36,324 bases of DNA, from NCBI GenBank assembly GCA_017461345.1, contig JAFTYP010000031.1:1-36324 (forward strand), read 5' to 3'. This document shows positions 1 through 6,811 of the stretch, piece by piece (position 1 is the first letter of the stretch; each line of letters starts with the position of its first letter). The DNA comes from Bacteroidaceae bacterium. Lineage in GTDB: Bacteria > Bacteroidota > Bacteroidia > Bacteroidales > Bacteroidaceae. Made by a program: the position numbers and the translations under genes. Under the pieces are notes generated by a model. The model searched no databases and was not told the DNA's origin. It was given only the letters and a program-made list of their open reading frames with translations.

Positions 1-3
1 AAT

Positions 4-141
4 ATGTATCAAAAATATGTGGAAATTTGGGAACCATCAAAAAGCAGCCTGAAAGTGTTAAATTTTAGAATATATTGATAATTAAAGGTTTATGTTTGGT
101 TATTTCTGAATAGTTTTGGTTGTTTTGGGCTTCTAAATACA
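4..141. repeat. Left copy of 138-bp terminal inverted repeat (LRR gene 3' flank)
   Basis: This block matches the reverse complement of 36187-36324 over 138 bases with 7 mismatches and no gaps. It comprises the last Cys-Ile-stop codons of the leftward LRR gene plus about 130 bases downstream of it. No hairpin with a T-run was recognised, so it is not an obvious terminator. Because the window starts inside it, the outer border is unknown. Confidence 0.9.
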
Positions 142-522
142 GCCATAGAATGCGTCGTCTCCTATGCTTGTTACTGAGTCAGGTATGTTGACAGATTCAA
201 GCCCTTTGCAACCAGCGAATGCTCCGTATCCTATGCTTTTTACTGAGTTTGGAATTGTGATTGATTCAAGACATTCGTAATCACAGAATGCGTCGTCTCC
301 TATTCTTGTTACAGAGTCTGGCAGATCGATAGATTCAAGACATTCGTAATCACAGAATGCTTCATTTCCTATGCTTGTTACAGTGTAAGTCTTCCCATTA
401 TAGGAAACTGTTTCAGGAATAGAAACTGCGCCACTGTATTTGTTAGGGTTTTCAGTTACTTCGGCTGTTTTTTCACATGCATTCAGGTTGTAGTAAATGC
501 CATTAATCTCGACTTTATTCAT
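133..522 (-). CDS. Short BspA-like leucine-rich repeat protein without signal peptide
   Basis: This 129-residue protein has an N-terminal segment (VEINGIYYNL, then SIPETVSYNGKTYTVTSIG) followed by three 23-residue repeats of the BspA / Treponema pallidum LRR type (LESI.IP.SV..IG..AF). The last repeat ends in Cys-Ile-stop, exactly at a repeat boundary. It is clearly homologous to the secreted LRR protein at 35458-36195, but homology begins only at GTCGAGATT, just after the Met. There is no signal peptide, and an in-frame TAG lies seven codons upstream of the ATG, so no longer start is possible. BspA-type proteins are usually surface-exposed and involved in adhesion; without an export signal this copy may be non-functional, cytoplasmic or a silent sequence donor (inference). 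Confidence 0.75.
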   Translation of the reverse strand: MNKVEINGIYYNLNACEKTAEVTENPNKYSGAVSIPETVSYNGKTYTVTSIGNEAFCDYECLESIDLPDSVTRIGDDAFCDYECLESITIPNSVKSIGYGAFAGCKGLESVNIPDSVTSIGDDAFYGCI

Positions 523-539
523 ATCGGTAGATGTTGATA

Positions 540-557
540 CCTATAAGCAATAGAGAA
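540..557 (-). other. Possible remnant of the LRR leader RNA
   Basis: On the minus strand this reads TTCTCTATTGCTTATAGG, which resembles TTCTCTTGCTATAGG at 35249-35263 in the structured leader of the right-hand LRR gene, differing by two single-base insertions. A nearby AAGCG is also shared. The remainder of the leader and the signal-peptide codons are absent here. The match is short and could be chance. Confidence 0.3.
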
Positions 558-657
558 TCGCTTGGAGGAGGGTTATGGAATTGGGGGCTATTTTTAGGGG
601 AGGGTTGAGAAGGGTGTAAGATTGGCGGTAAAAAGTTCACACGAGAAGTTCGTCAAG

Positions 658-687
658 TTCTCTGCAGAAGTTTGGGAAGTTCTCTGG
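658..687. repeat. 30-bp intergenic repeat, copy A
   Basis: This stretch matches 35066-35095 in the same orientation at about 27 of 30 positions (TTCTCTGCAGAAGTT core, then GAAGTTCTCTGG). It lies in the 251-base gap between the left LRR gene and the glycosidase-like gene. A small hairpin ACGGAC-GT-GTCCGT follows at 701-714. Nothing else was recognised in 558-773. Confidence 0.6.
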
Positions 688-773
688 AGAAGTTGGAGAA
701 ACGGACGTGTCCGTTTGGCAATCCTCTCGTGTCTGTGGCGAGAGGGTATGCTGATTGAGGTGTCTGCGGGGCG

Positions 774-1685
774 TTATTGTTGCGTGGATTTCCTGAATAC
801 CAGCCACGGGATGATGCCTTCCCAATTCTTGTGCGGATAGGTCGATGGGTTGCCTATGTCGTGGCGGATGCCATGGCTGTCGCGGTAGAAGCCGTAGTCG
901 GCTCCGCCGGTGATGTAGATGGCATCGATGAAACCATATTCGCGGAGGGCGTCGGCAAAGTCCCAAAGTGTTTCCTTGTGGCGGGTGGCGATGTAGTAAA
1001 GCCGATTGCCTATGCGGCCAATGGCTCTGCGTTCTACTTTGCCGTGCAGATAGAAACGGTGGGGGATGGTGCCGTCGCTGACAAGAACGAACTGCCGGAA
1101 GAAACTGCCGCCGTGTTCCTGAACGTAGTCTTTCACCTTGTCGCTTCTGGAGATGCCGATGACCTGGTTGCCGTCGAGCATGGCCATATAGCCCAGGCGA
1201 TGTGTGTCGCTTTGCCGTTCTTCGCCATCGACAACAAGAGAGCCGAGGTGTTTGCCGTCCGGTTTGTGGTCGGCAGAACGGCAATAAAGGAAGACGGAGG
1301 CGTCGGCAGTGTCGGGTTCTGCGAACTCGATGGAGGCCCTTAAACCGTGTATGGCATAGAAGTCCATTGCCACTCCGAAGATGCTGTCGCTTGTCATTAC
1401 GACTTCCGACGTTTCGGGCCTTGCCGGGCTTTGAAGTTTTGTGATGTTCTGACTGGGTGACACGGAAACGGGGACACCGATATTATAGTAATAGTTCCAA
1501 TAGTGATATGCAACGGCGACGGCAACCATCATGCATCCTGTCACGACAAGTTGAACCAGCCGTCTGGTCCACTTCTGTTTTCCGGACTGTATATGGGTGT
1601 TTGTTGCAGTCTTTTGCTGTGGTTGCTCATCACGTTCGATGGTAATGATGGGCACTTCTGGCCTTTGCTGAGTCTTGTTATCCAT
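774..1685 (-). CDS. Membrane-anchored phosphodiester glycosidase-like (NAGPA/DUF2233) protein
   Basis: This 303-residue protein has a charged N-terminal tail of about 40 residues, one transmembrane segment at about 43-62 (LVQLVVTGCMMVAVAVAY) and an extracytoplasmic domain. The domain resembles NAGPA/DUF2233 proteins: an early LGSLVVDGE...HRLGYMAML stretch, GGSFFRQFVLVSDG in the middle, then RRAIGRIGNRLYYIAT and FADALREYGFIDAIYITGG, which parallel the family's conserved R-A-I-G and final D-x-x-x-x-x-G-G blocks. Relatives hydrolyse phosphodiester-linked sugars; activity here is unproven. The start overlaps the end of the upstream LytTR gene by 8 bases, which implies translational coupling. It could be an effector or a membrane partner of that regulator (inference). 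Confidence 0.65.
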   Translation of the reverse strand: MDNKTQQRPEVPIITIERDEQPQQKTATNTHIQSGKQKWTRRLVQLVVTGCMMVAVAVAYHYWNYYYNIGVPVSVSPSQNITKLQSPARPETSEVVMTSDSIFGVAMDFYAIHGLRASIEFAEPDTADASVFLYCRSADHKPDGKHLGSLVVDGEERQSDTHRLGYMAMLDGNQVIGISRSDKVKDYVQEHGGSFFRQFVLVSDGTIPHRFYLHGKVERRAIGRIGNRLYYIATRHKETLWDFADALREYGFIDAIYITGGADYGFYRDSHGIRHDIGNPSTYPHKNWEGIIPWLVFRKSTQQ

Positions 1686-2049
1686 TGTTGTCCCTTTTTG
1701 CTTCTTGTTGGAGTTGTTCTTTTAGTGCCTTCAATGCTTCGCGAGATACTCTTATGGGGCTGAGTTCTGCTTTTATCTCTTGTCCGGAGAAAATCAGTAT
1801 TCCGTCTGTGAGGTTGATGATGTAGATGTAGCGTTTGTTGACGATCAGACTTCTGCCCACGCGGACAAACATGTTGGTGTTGAGTTCCTGGAAAGCATTT
1901 TCGAAATAATGAAGTTGGAATGGCATGCTGCGGGTTTTGCCATTGGTCAATACAAGGTCAGAGTAGTTGCCGTCGGCTCTGACAAAAACAATCTCTTCCT
2001 CTGCGACTCGTACCAACATACTACTTGTTGAGATTTTTAGCCATTCCAT
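1678..2049 (-). CDS. LytTR-domain DNA-binding response regulator without receiver domain
   Basis: This 123-residue protein is almost entirely a LytTR DNA-binding domain: IVFVRADGNYSDLVLTNG, then FVRVGRSLIVNKRYI, matching the family's E-A-x-x-N-Y and F-x-R-x-H-R-S-x-x-V-N blocks (Gly here in place of the usual His). There is no N-terminal REC domain, so it cannot be switched by classical phosphorelay through its own sequence. The Met at 2049 lies about 16 bases downstream of the predicted transcription start. The gene overlaps the membrane glycosidase-like gene, so both are probably one transcript. It probably regulates this operon or nearby envelope genes (inference). Confidence 0.85.
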   Translation of the reverse strand: MEWLKISTSSMLVRVAEEEIVFVRADGNYSDLVLTNGKTRSMPFQLHYFENAFQELNTNMFVRVGRSLIVNKRYIYIINLTDGILIFSGQEIKAELSPIRVSREALKALKEQLQQEAKRDNNG

Positions 2050-2071
2050 GTGTAAAAATGATTTTGTCTTG

Positions 2072-2079
2072 CAAAGATA
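2072..2079 (-). promoter_or_regulatory. Bacteroidota -7 promoter element for the LytTR operon
   Basis: On the minus strand this reads TATCTTTG, an exact TAnnTTTG match, 23 bases before the LytTR start codon. No clear TTTG is seen at -33. Confidence 0.6.
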
Positions 2080-2095
2080 TAGAATTTATGCGAAG

Positions 2096-2629
2096 TCATG
2101 AAAAAAATTTTATTTTTTTATAACCGACAACAAGCGATTTCATGTACTCGTATATGTCATGTGGGCTGTGATAAAGGAAGGTCCAGTGCCAGCCGTCTTC
2201 AATTCGGAATATCTCGTACTTGCCTGTCTGTTTGTATTGTGAGTTGGGGAAGATACTCTTTTGTTCGTAGTCTGAAACCCAATGTTTCCCGTTGTATATT
2301 GCTATGTGGCCGAAGGGACTTCCCGGATTTTTAGGAAGAACGGAGATGTCTCCTTTTTGGGGAACGTAATTTTCAACCGGTATTTTCCGGAATCCCATTT
2401 TGGGTAGTGTTTTGTTATAGGCATAGGCTGGGTAGATGTAGCAATGATGGCATCCGGCACTTCGCAGGGCTTTCATCACATACCAGGCACACATACATCG
2501 TGACGTCGTATGCTTGTGTTTTGTGGCATACGCGACGGCCTGATGGTTATTGTATTTGTAAGGGCCGATAAAACCTAAGGCTATTATGAAAATCGTTGCA
2601 ATAGTCAATTTCAGTTTGTGTGTTTTCAT
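2096..2629 (-). CDS. Small secreted or membrane-tethered CHAP/NlpC-P60-like cysteine peptidase
   Basis: The 177-residue protein begins with MKTHKLKL and a hydrophobic segment at about 7-22. A longer reading frame exists upstream, but its extra 24 residues lack signal-like features. The mature part has C-x-C-A-W at 45-49, followed by a short helix ending in Gly-Cys, then Q-K-G-D-I (91-95) and GHIAIYNG (107-114) with W-V-S-D behind it. This Cys...GD...GHIAIY order fits CHAP or NlpC/P60 amidases, with Cys47 and His108 as the likely catalytic pair. Such enzymes cut peptidoglycan cross-links or stems. The fold assignment rests on motifs only. No partner immunity gene was recognised. Confidence 0.6.
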   Translation of the reverse strand: MKTHKLKLTIATIFIIALGFIGPYKYNNHQAVAYATKHKHTTSRCMCAWYVMKALRSAGCHHCYIYPAYAYNKTLPKMGFRKIPVENYVPQKGDISVLPKNPGSPFGHIAIYNGKHWVSDYEQKSIFPNSQYKQTGKYEIFRIEDGWHWTFLYHSPHDIYEYMKSLVVGYKKIKFFS

Positions 2630-2730
2630 GTATGAAATGTTGTTTAAAGTGATAACAGGTCTTGTAAGTGGTCCGTAAACAAGGCATGGGAAGTCGGTCA
2701 TATAGGTGTGCTTTCCGGCCGGCTTGACGT

Positions 2731-2760
2731 GCCTTGTCGGGCCATTTGGCAGTAGATGTT
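2731..2760 (-). repeat. Degenerate third copy of the ACATCTACTGCC intergenic element
   Basis: On the minus strand this 30-base stretch matches the first 30 bases of the element at 4769-4825 at 25 of 30 positions (AACATCTACTGCCAA, GGCC-type centre, AAGGC). The second half of the element is not recognisable. Confidence 0.55.
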
Positions 2761-2769
2761 TTTAGGCTA

Positions 2770-2797
2770 CCGCGAGCATTGTGAGGGAAACTCGCGG
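2770..2797. other. Intergenic hairpin
   Basis: CCGCGAG and CTCGCGG form a perfect 7-bp stem with a 14-base loop between the secreted-protein gene and the CHAP-like gene. No T-run follows on the minus strand, so it is not a convincing intrinsic terminator. Confidence 0.45.
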
Positions 2798-2817
2798 CAG
2801 CGCTGAAAGAGAGGCTG

Positions 2818-3174
2818 TTACAGATACTGGTTTGCCAACTGCTTGATGAGGCTCAACACTTCGCTTATGGATGCTTTCCGATAGAGTTTGCCTTCTTCTT
2901 TGGCTACCACTTCGAAGTTGGTTGACTTGATTTTCGAGGCGTCGCTCACGTCGTAGTCGTTGGCATTGCATGGGGAATACACTTCGCACATTGTGCCTTG
3001 TTTCTTGTAGAAGATAACCAAGGTTCGTCCGTCGCTGAACGTTGTTGTCTGCTTTACTACGATGTTCGTTGGAATCACCTTCTTTACATCTGTCTTACTG
3101 CTTTTCGCAACAGCGGGCGTTGATGCAGTCATGCTCATGAACATGACCATCAAAGAGAAAATTAAATGCTTCAT
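2818..3174 (-). CDS. Secreted small protein of unknown function
   Basis: This 118-residue protein has a clear signal peptide (MKHLIFSLMVMFMSMTASTPAVA, likely cut near residue 23). The mature part of about 95 residues is lysine-rich with beta-like stretches (TTTFSDGRTLVIFYKKQGTM) and one pair of cysteines about six residues apart around CEVYSPC. I do not recognise a family. It starts 22 bases after the end of the DUF4846 gene, so the two are probably co-transcribed. Confidence 0.7.
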   Translation of the reverse strand: MKHLIFSLMVMFMSMTASTPAVAKSSKTDVKKVIPTNIVVKQTTTFSDGRTLVIFYKKQGTMCEVYSPCNANDYDVSDASKIKSTNFEVVAKEEGKLYRKASISEVLSLIKQLANQYL

Positions 3175-3196
3175 AATTATAAAAAATGGTTTGAAG

Positions 3197-3985
3197 TTAG
3201 AAATGTTTTAGTTCGTTTGAATGATAATGGAATACTGACAAGATCAGCATATCGGCGTTCTCGTCGAGCATGAACCATGGTGAGCGGAAGGGGTTCAGGA
3301 AGTTGCGCATAAGGTGCATTTCCCTTGCCGGTGTGTTGCCTTCTGCCAGCAGGAATGCTTTCTTGCCGTTCTTGTTGACGGCGACATCCATTACCATCAC
3401 GGCATGGCCGTACTTCTGTCCTTTGCGAGCGGGATAGACAAAGACGTCGCCAGGCTGCATGTCTGCCAGAGGTCTTACTTTCATCTCGCGGCTCAGCGAG
3501 AAGGTGCTTGCCACGCCATACAGGTGTCGGAGGTACTTTTCGAAAGCCTTTCTGGAAGGACCGCCACTATATGTCAGGGTGTTTCCATTGACATCCTGGA
3601 ATCTGATGCGGCTGTATTGGCCGGTCTGGAACAGATATTCTGCTCTCAGCCTCATGCAGACGTCGGCACATTGCTCAGCGTTTGAGAGCAACGGCAAGTT
3701 GAGTACGGCATAGTTTAACGATTGGAAACGTGCATCGCCGCCAGTGTAGAGTTGTACTTTTGCACCGCGTTCCTTCAGTGGAAGCGAGCGTAGGAACCGG
3801 CTGTAGGCAGCGTCTTTGCCGTCGATGCGCTCGTATCCCCATGGCGCACTAATGTCGCCAACCGTTTTGTAGTTGTTCGGATTACTTGTTTTGCTGCCCA
3901 TAAGAATCCACAGACCGGCTCCGATGGCGATGATTGTCAATACGGACAATCCGAGAAACATTCTTTTCATTACCTTCATAGTCAT
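3197..3985 (-). CDS. DUF4846 family protein, membrane-anchored or exported
   Basis: From the chosen start (MTMKVMKRMFLGL) the protein is 262 residues, with an N-terminal hydrophobic segment at about 9-29. An upstream in-frame Met adds only a basic, non-signal-like extension crossing the likely promoter. Blocks typical of DUF4846 are visible: PWGYERIDG, F-L-R-S-L-P-L-K, V-Q-L-Y-x-G-G, then A-V-L-N-L-P and Q-C-A-D-V-C-M-R-L-R-A-E-Y. Later, ADMQPGDVFVYP and GHAVMVMDVA resemble the GD/GH order of cell-wall amidase folds, though no equivalent catalytic Cys was identified. The function of the family is unknown. It appears to lead a two-gene operon with the small secreted protein downstream. Confidence 0.8.
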   Translation of the reverse strand: MTMKVMKRMFLGLSVLTIIAIGAGLWILMGSKTSNPNNYKTVGDISAPWGYERIDGKDAAYSRFLRSLPLKERGAKVQLYTGGDARFQSLNYAVLNLPLLSNAEQCADVCMRLRAEYLFQTGQYSRIRFQDVNGNTLTYSGGPSRKAFEKYLRHLYGVASTFSLSREMKVRPLADMQPGDVFVYPARKGQKYGHAVMVMDVAVNKNGKKAFLLAEGNTPAREMHLMRNFLNPFRSPWFMLDENADMLILSVFHYHSNELKHF

Positions 3986-4006
3986 AAGTTTTTTGGCTCG
4001 ATGGTG

Positions 4007-4014
4007 CGAAGGTA
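4007..4014 (-). promoter_or_regulatory. Possible -7 promoter element for the DUF4846 gene
   Basis: On the minus strand this reads TACCTTCG, one mismatch from TAnnTTTG, 22 bases before the chosen start at 3985. It supports that start over the longer frame. Confidence 0.4.
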
Positions 4015-4030
4015 GATGTTTCTTCCGACA

Positions 4031-4072
4031 CAAAAAAATAAATCCTGCCGGTTTGTATGAACCGGCAGGATT
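4031..4072 (-). terminator. Intrinsic terminator after the META lipoprotein gene
   Basis: On the minus strand a perfect 13-bp stem (AATCCTGCCGGTT / AACCGGCAGGATT, 6-base loop) is followed by TATTTTTTTG. It lies about 90 bases after the META gene stop and just upstream of the DUF4846 promoter region. Confidence 0.85.
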
Positions 4073-4162
4073 CCTGTATGAGTTGAGGATGGGCTAGTGT
4101 GAATTTGTGTGATTTACGTTGGAAATGCCTTAAAATGTCAACTTGTTATGTTGTTTGTTGTG

Positions 4163-4582
4163 TTAACGTTTTTCAAGGGTCATTACGGTTTGACCGTCGG
4201 CGTTGAGCAGGAGGAGTGTGTTGCCGTCGAGTTTGAAGTCGACTACTGAGCCGAGTGCGGGCAGCATGGCGTCCTCGATGGTCATGTCGGCACACATCAT
4301 GCGGGTGCTTCCCATGGCGGCGAACAGAGGCACTTCGGCACTTATCTCTGCGGGCAGCGAGCATGTGAGTTGGTTGCAGCCTGTGCTGCCATAGATTGTC
4401 TTCTCCTCGAGGTTGAATCCTATGAAGGCATCTACGGAGTCGGGCACTGCCATTTCGCCTATTGTTGTTACGCTCCATTCGCCGTTGAGCGTTTCGAGTG
4501 TCTTCTTCTCATTGCAGCCTGTCATGGCCATCATTGCAATTACTGCGACAAACAGAATGGTGATTTTTTTCATTTTCTTCAT
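4163..4582 (-). CDS. META-domain (HslJ-like) lipoprotein
   Basis: The 139-residue protein starts MKKMKKITILF and has a lipoprotein signal peptide ending M-T-G-C, with Cys23 as the lipidated residue. The mature part opens LNGEWSVTTIGE and continues with FNLEEKTIYGSTGCNQLTC, the N-G-x-W and G-x-x-G-C-N motifs of META/HslJ domains. It then has MGSTRMMCADM (the typical T-x-M-x-C) and a final beta strand LLLLNADGQTVMTLEK. META lipoproteins sit in the outer membrane and are linked to envelope or stress phenotypes; the precise role is unknown. The gene is flanked by its own promoter and terminator, so it is probably monocistronic. Confidence 0.88.
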   Translation of the reverse strand: MKKMKKITILFVAVIAMMAMTGCNEKKTLETLNGEWSVTTIGEMAVPDSVDAFIGFNLEEKTIYGSTGCNQLTCSLPAEISAEVPLFAAMGSTRMMCADMTIEDAMLPALGSVVDFKLDGNTLLLLNADGQTVMTLEKR

Positions 4583-4613
4583 CAAGTTTCTTATACATAT
4601 ATTATATCGTTTG

Positions 4614-4644
4614 CAAAAGTACATACAATCTCCGACTTCTGCAA
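4614..4644 (-). promoter_or_regulatory. Promoter of the META lipoprotein gene
   Basis: On the minus strand TACTTTTG (4614-4621) matches TAnnTTTG, with TTG at 4642-4644 separated by 20 bases, the usual Bacteroidota -33/-7 spacing. Confidence 0.7.
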
Positions 4645-4768
4645 GCATTCCTCCGACAAACGTTACAGCCTTTCACATTACGGACGCCAGATTAACATTT
4701 TTTATTGTATATAGTGTTTCTCATGGCCATGCAGACTGTTCTTTATGCAAGGCAGTGGCGGGGCAAAA

Positions 4769-4825
4769 AACATCTACTGCCAAGTCGGCCGGAAAGGCAG
4801 TAGAAGTCGGCCATAATGGTTAACC
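4769..4825 (+). repeat. 57-bp palindromic intergenic element, copy 1
   Basis: This copy matches 9539-9595 at 54 of 57 positions. It contains inverted arms ATCTACTGCC / GGCAGTAGA around a GGCC centre, and ends in GGTTAACC. An additional inverted arm, GGCCAACTTCCCAGTAGATG, follows at 4831-4850, and together they form a larger imperfect palindrome from about 4762 to 4860. The element fills much of the 433-base gap between the META gene and the GH78 gene. Its function is unknown. Confidence 0.8.
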
Positions 4826-4965
4826 TTTTCGGCCAACTTCCCAGTAGATGTTTTGCTGGGCCCTATACCGTTGTGAATATCTTCCTCTTTTTCATTTTGT
4901 TGTCCCGGACGGATTGTCGCCCGATATTTTCGTGCCGAATGTTTTCATTTCTTCGCCAAAAGTCG

Positions 4966-4973
4966 TAACTTTG
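4966..4973 (+). promoter_or_regulatory. -7 promoter element for the GH78 gene
   Basis: TAACTTTG matches TAnnTTTG, 42 bases before the chosen GH78 start. Only a T-rich stretch is seen at the -33 position. Confidence 0.5.
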
Positions 4974-5015
4974 CCCACGACAGAACGAACAATCATCAGT
5001 CAATATTCCGAAGTT

Positions 5016-6788
5016 ATGCGAAGGATTTTTCTCTTCTTTTCGGCCATAGTCGTATGCATGGCAGTGCAGGCATGGGTGCCGGACGTGGAACTGCAACAGA
5101 CACGCCAGACGGCCTCCCGCCTCGTCTTGTTGGGCAATGGCAATGTCTTTGCCGATTTCGGTCGGGCAGCCTTCGGCCAAGTGGAGATAACCGTGCGCAA
5201 TGCTATGGCAGGCGACACGCTGCGTCTCCATCTGGGCGAGTGCTGTCGCAACGGAAGTGTGGACCGCAACCCCGGCGGCTCTCGGCGTTACCGTGTCATC
5301 ACTGTACCTCTGCAACAAGGCACACACACCTATCGACCGGAAATCCCCAAAGACGCACGCAATACGAGCGGGACTGCCATACGGATGCCGAGCAGCGTGG
5401 GCGAAGTGATGCCCTTCCGCTACGTCGAGGTGGAAGGCAGTAAAGGCAAAATCCTGCCGGCAGACCTTGTTCGCATCGCCGTAAACGTGCCCTTTGCCGA
5501 CGATATGGCTTATTTCAACTCCTCAGACAGCACCCTGAATGCCGTATGGGAACTGTGCCGCTATTCCATAAAAGCCACCACTTTCTCGGGCTACTATGTG
5601 GATGGCGACCGCGAGCGCATCCCCTACGAAGCCGATGCACTCATCAACCAATTATGCCACTATGCCACCGACAGCCGCTACGACGTGGCCCGACGCACCT
5701 TTGCCTATCTCATAGAACACCCAACCTGGCCCACCGAGTGGACACTGCAAATGGTGCTGATAGCCTGGAACGACTACCTCTTCACCGGCAGCACAGAACT
5801 CATCACACGCTATGCCGACGACCTGCAAGCCCGTACACTGATGGCACTCCGCGACAGCACGACAGGGCTCATCACCACCCGCCACGGGCAGACCCCCGAG
5901 GTGCTCCGCTCCATCCGCCGCAACGAACCCATCCGCGACATCGTGGACTGGCCACATTCGGGCACACTGGGGCTGGCAAAAGGGCAGGGCGGAGAAGACG
6001 ACGGCTACGTCTATACCGACTACAATACCGTGGTCAATGCCTTCCACTATGCAGCCGTGTCCCGCCTCGCACACATGTATGAAGCCATCGGCAGAAAGGC
6101 GGAAGCCAAAGAACTCACAGCCTATGCCCGAGAGTTTCGCCGTACATTCTGCCACGCTTTCCTCGACAAGCGAAGAGGCATCTTCGTGGATGGTATAGGC
6201 ACAGACCATGCTTCGCTCCATGCAAACATGTTCGCCGCAGCCTTCGGCCTTGTGCCCGAGCAGCACCGAGCCACGGTTGCCGCCCACATCAAGTCGCGAG
6301 GAATGGCTTGCAGCGTCTATGGCGCACAATTTTTGCTTGAGGCTCTCTACGATTTGGGCGAACCGGATGCTGCCCTTTCGCTGATGACAAGCCAAAGCGA
6401 CCGCAGTTGGGCGAACATGATACGAGAAGGTTCGACCATAACAATGGAAGCCTGGGGCAACAAATGGAAACCCAATCAGGACTGGAATCATGCGTGGGGT
6501 GCTGCCCCGGCCAATATCATTCCTTTCCGTCTGATGGGCGTCAGACCACTGTCTCCTGCATTCGAGGAGGTGGAAATACGTCCCCAGACTGGCAACCTGG
6601 CAGAGGCTGAATGTCGTGTTCCCTCGCCAAAAGGCCCCATCACCGTCAGCATTTCCGACGGACAAATGCGGGTGAGTCTGCCGAAAGGAGTCAGAGCCAA
6701 GGTCTTTCTGCCTGTCGATGGAGGTCGCTCGCATCGGCAAGTGAGGGGATATGTCAAGGGAGAACGTAGTTGGACGTTAAAGAAATAA
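5016..6788 (+). CDS. Secreted alpha-L-rhamnosidase, GH78 family
   Basis: The Met at 5016 gives 590 residues with a signal peptide (MRRIFLFFSAIVVCMAVQA). An open frame continues 56 codons upstream but crosses the predicted promoter and is not signal-like. After an N-terminal beta domain (FADFGRAAFGQVEI, about 45-165) comes the (alpha/alpha)6 catalytic domain. DGDRERIPYEAD carries Glu200 at the family's general-acid site (the D-E-R-x-G-W region of relatives), and ITMEAWGN carries Glu478, the probable base. A short C-terminal beta domain (VEIRPQTGNL onward) follows, as in GH78. At 590 residues it is shorter than most GH78 enzymes, which carry extra N-terminal modules. It would remove terminal rhamnose from pectic or other glycans, probably in the periplasm. 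The esterase gene starts 23 bases downstream. Confidence 0.85.
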   Translation: MRRIFLFFSAIVVCMAVQAWVPDVELQQTRQTASRLVLLGNGNVFADFGRAAFGQVEITVRNAMAGDTLRLHLGECCRNGSVDRNPGGSRRYRVITVPLQQGTHTYRPEIPKDARNTSGTAIRMPSSVGEVMPFRYVEVEGSKGKILPADLVRIAVNVPFADDMAYFNSSDSTLNAVWELCRYSIKATTFSGYYVDGDRERIPYEADALINQLCHYATDSRYDVARRTFAYLIEHPTWPTEWTLQMVLIAWNDYLFTGSTELITRYADDLQARTLMALRDSTTGLITTRHGQTPEVLRSIRRNEPIRDIVDWPHSGTLGLAKGQGGEDDGYVYTDYNTVVNAFHYAAVSRLAHMYEAIGRKAEAKELTAYAREFRRTFCHAFLDKRRGIFVDGIGTDHASLHANMFAAAFGLVPEQHRATVAAHIKSRGMACSVYGAQFLLEALYDLGEPDAALSLMTSQSDRSWANMIREGSTITMEAWGNKWKPNQDWNHAWGAAPANIIPFRLMGVRPLSPAFEEVEIRPQTGNLAEAECRVPSPKGPITVSISDGQMRVSLPKGVRAKVFLPVDGGRSHRQVRGYVKGERSWTLKK

Positions 6789-6811
6789 ACATACAAACAC
6801 AATCATAACCT

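Noticed and set aside
637..1284. A 215-codon leftward frame overlapping the phosphodiester-glycosidase-like gene
   Set aside because: It is Arg/His/Pro-rich with no domain and overlaps a gene with a membrane segment and family motifs in another frame.
4848..5015. N-terminal extension of the GH78 protein
   Set aside because: The extra 56 residues cross the predicted promoter and part of the intergenic palindrome, while the Met at 5016 is followed directly by a signal peptide.
5652..6740. A 362-codon antisense frame in the GH78 gene
   Set aside because: It mirrors the rhamnosidase codons and has no motif or promoter of its own.
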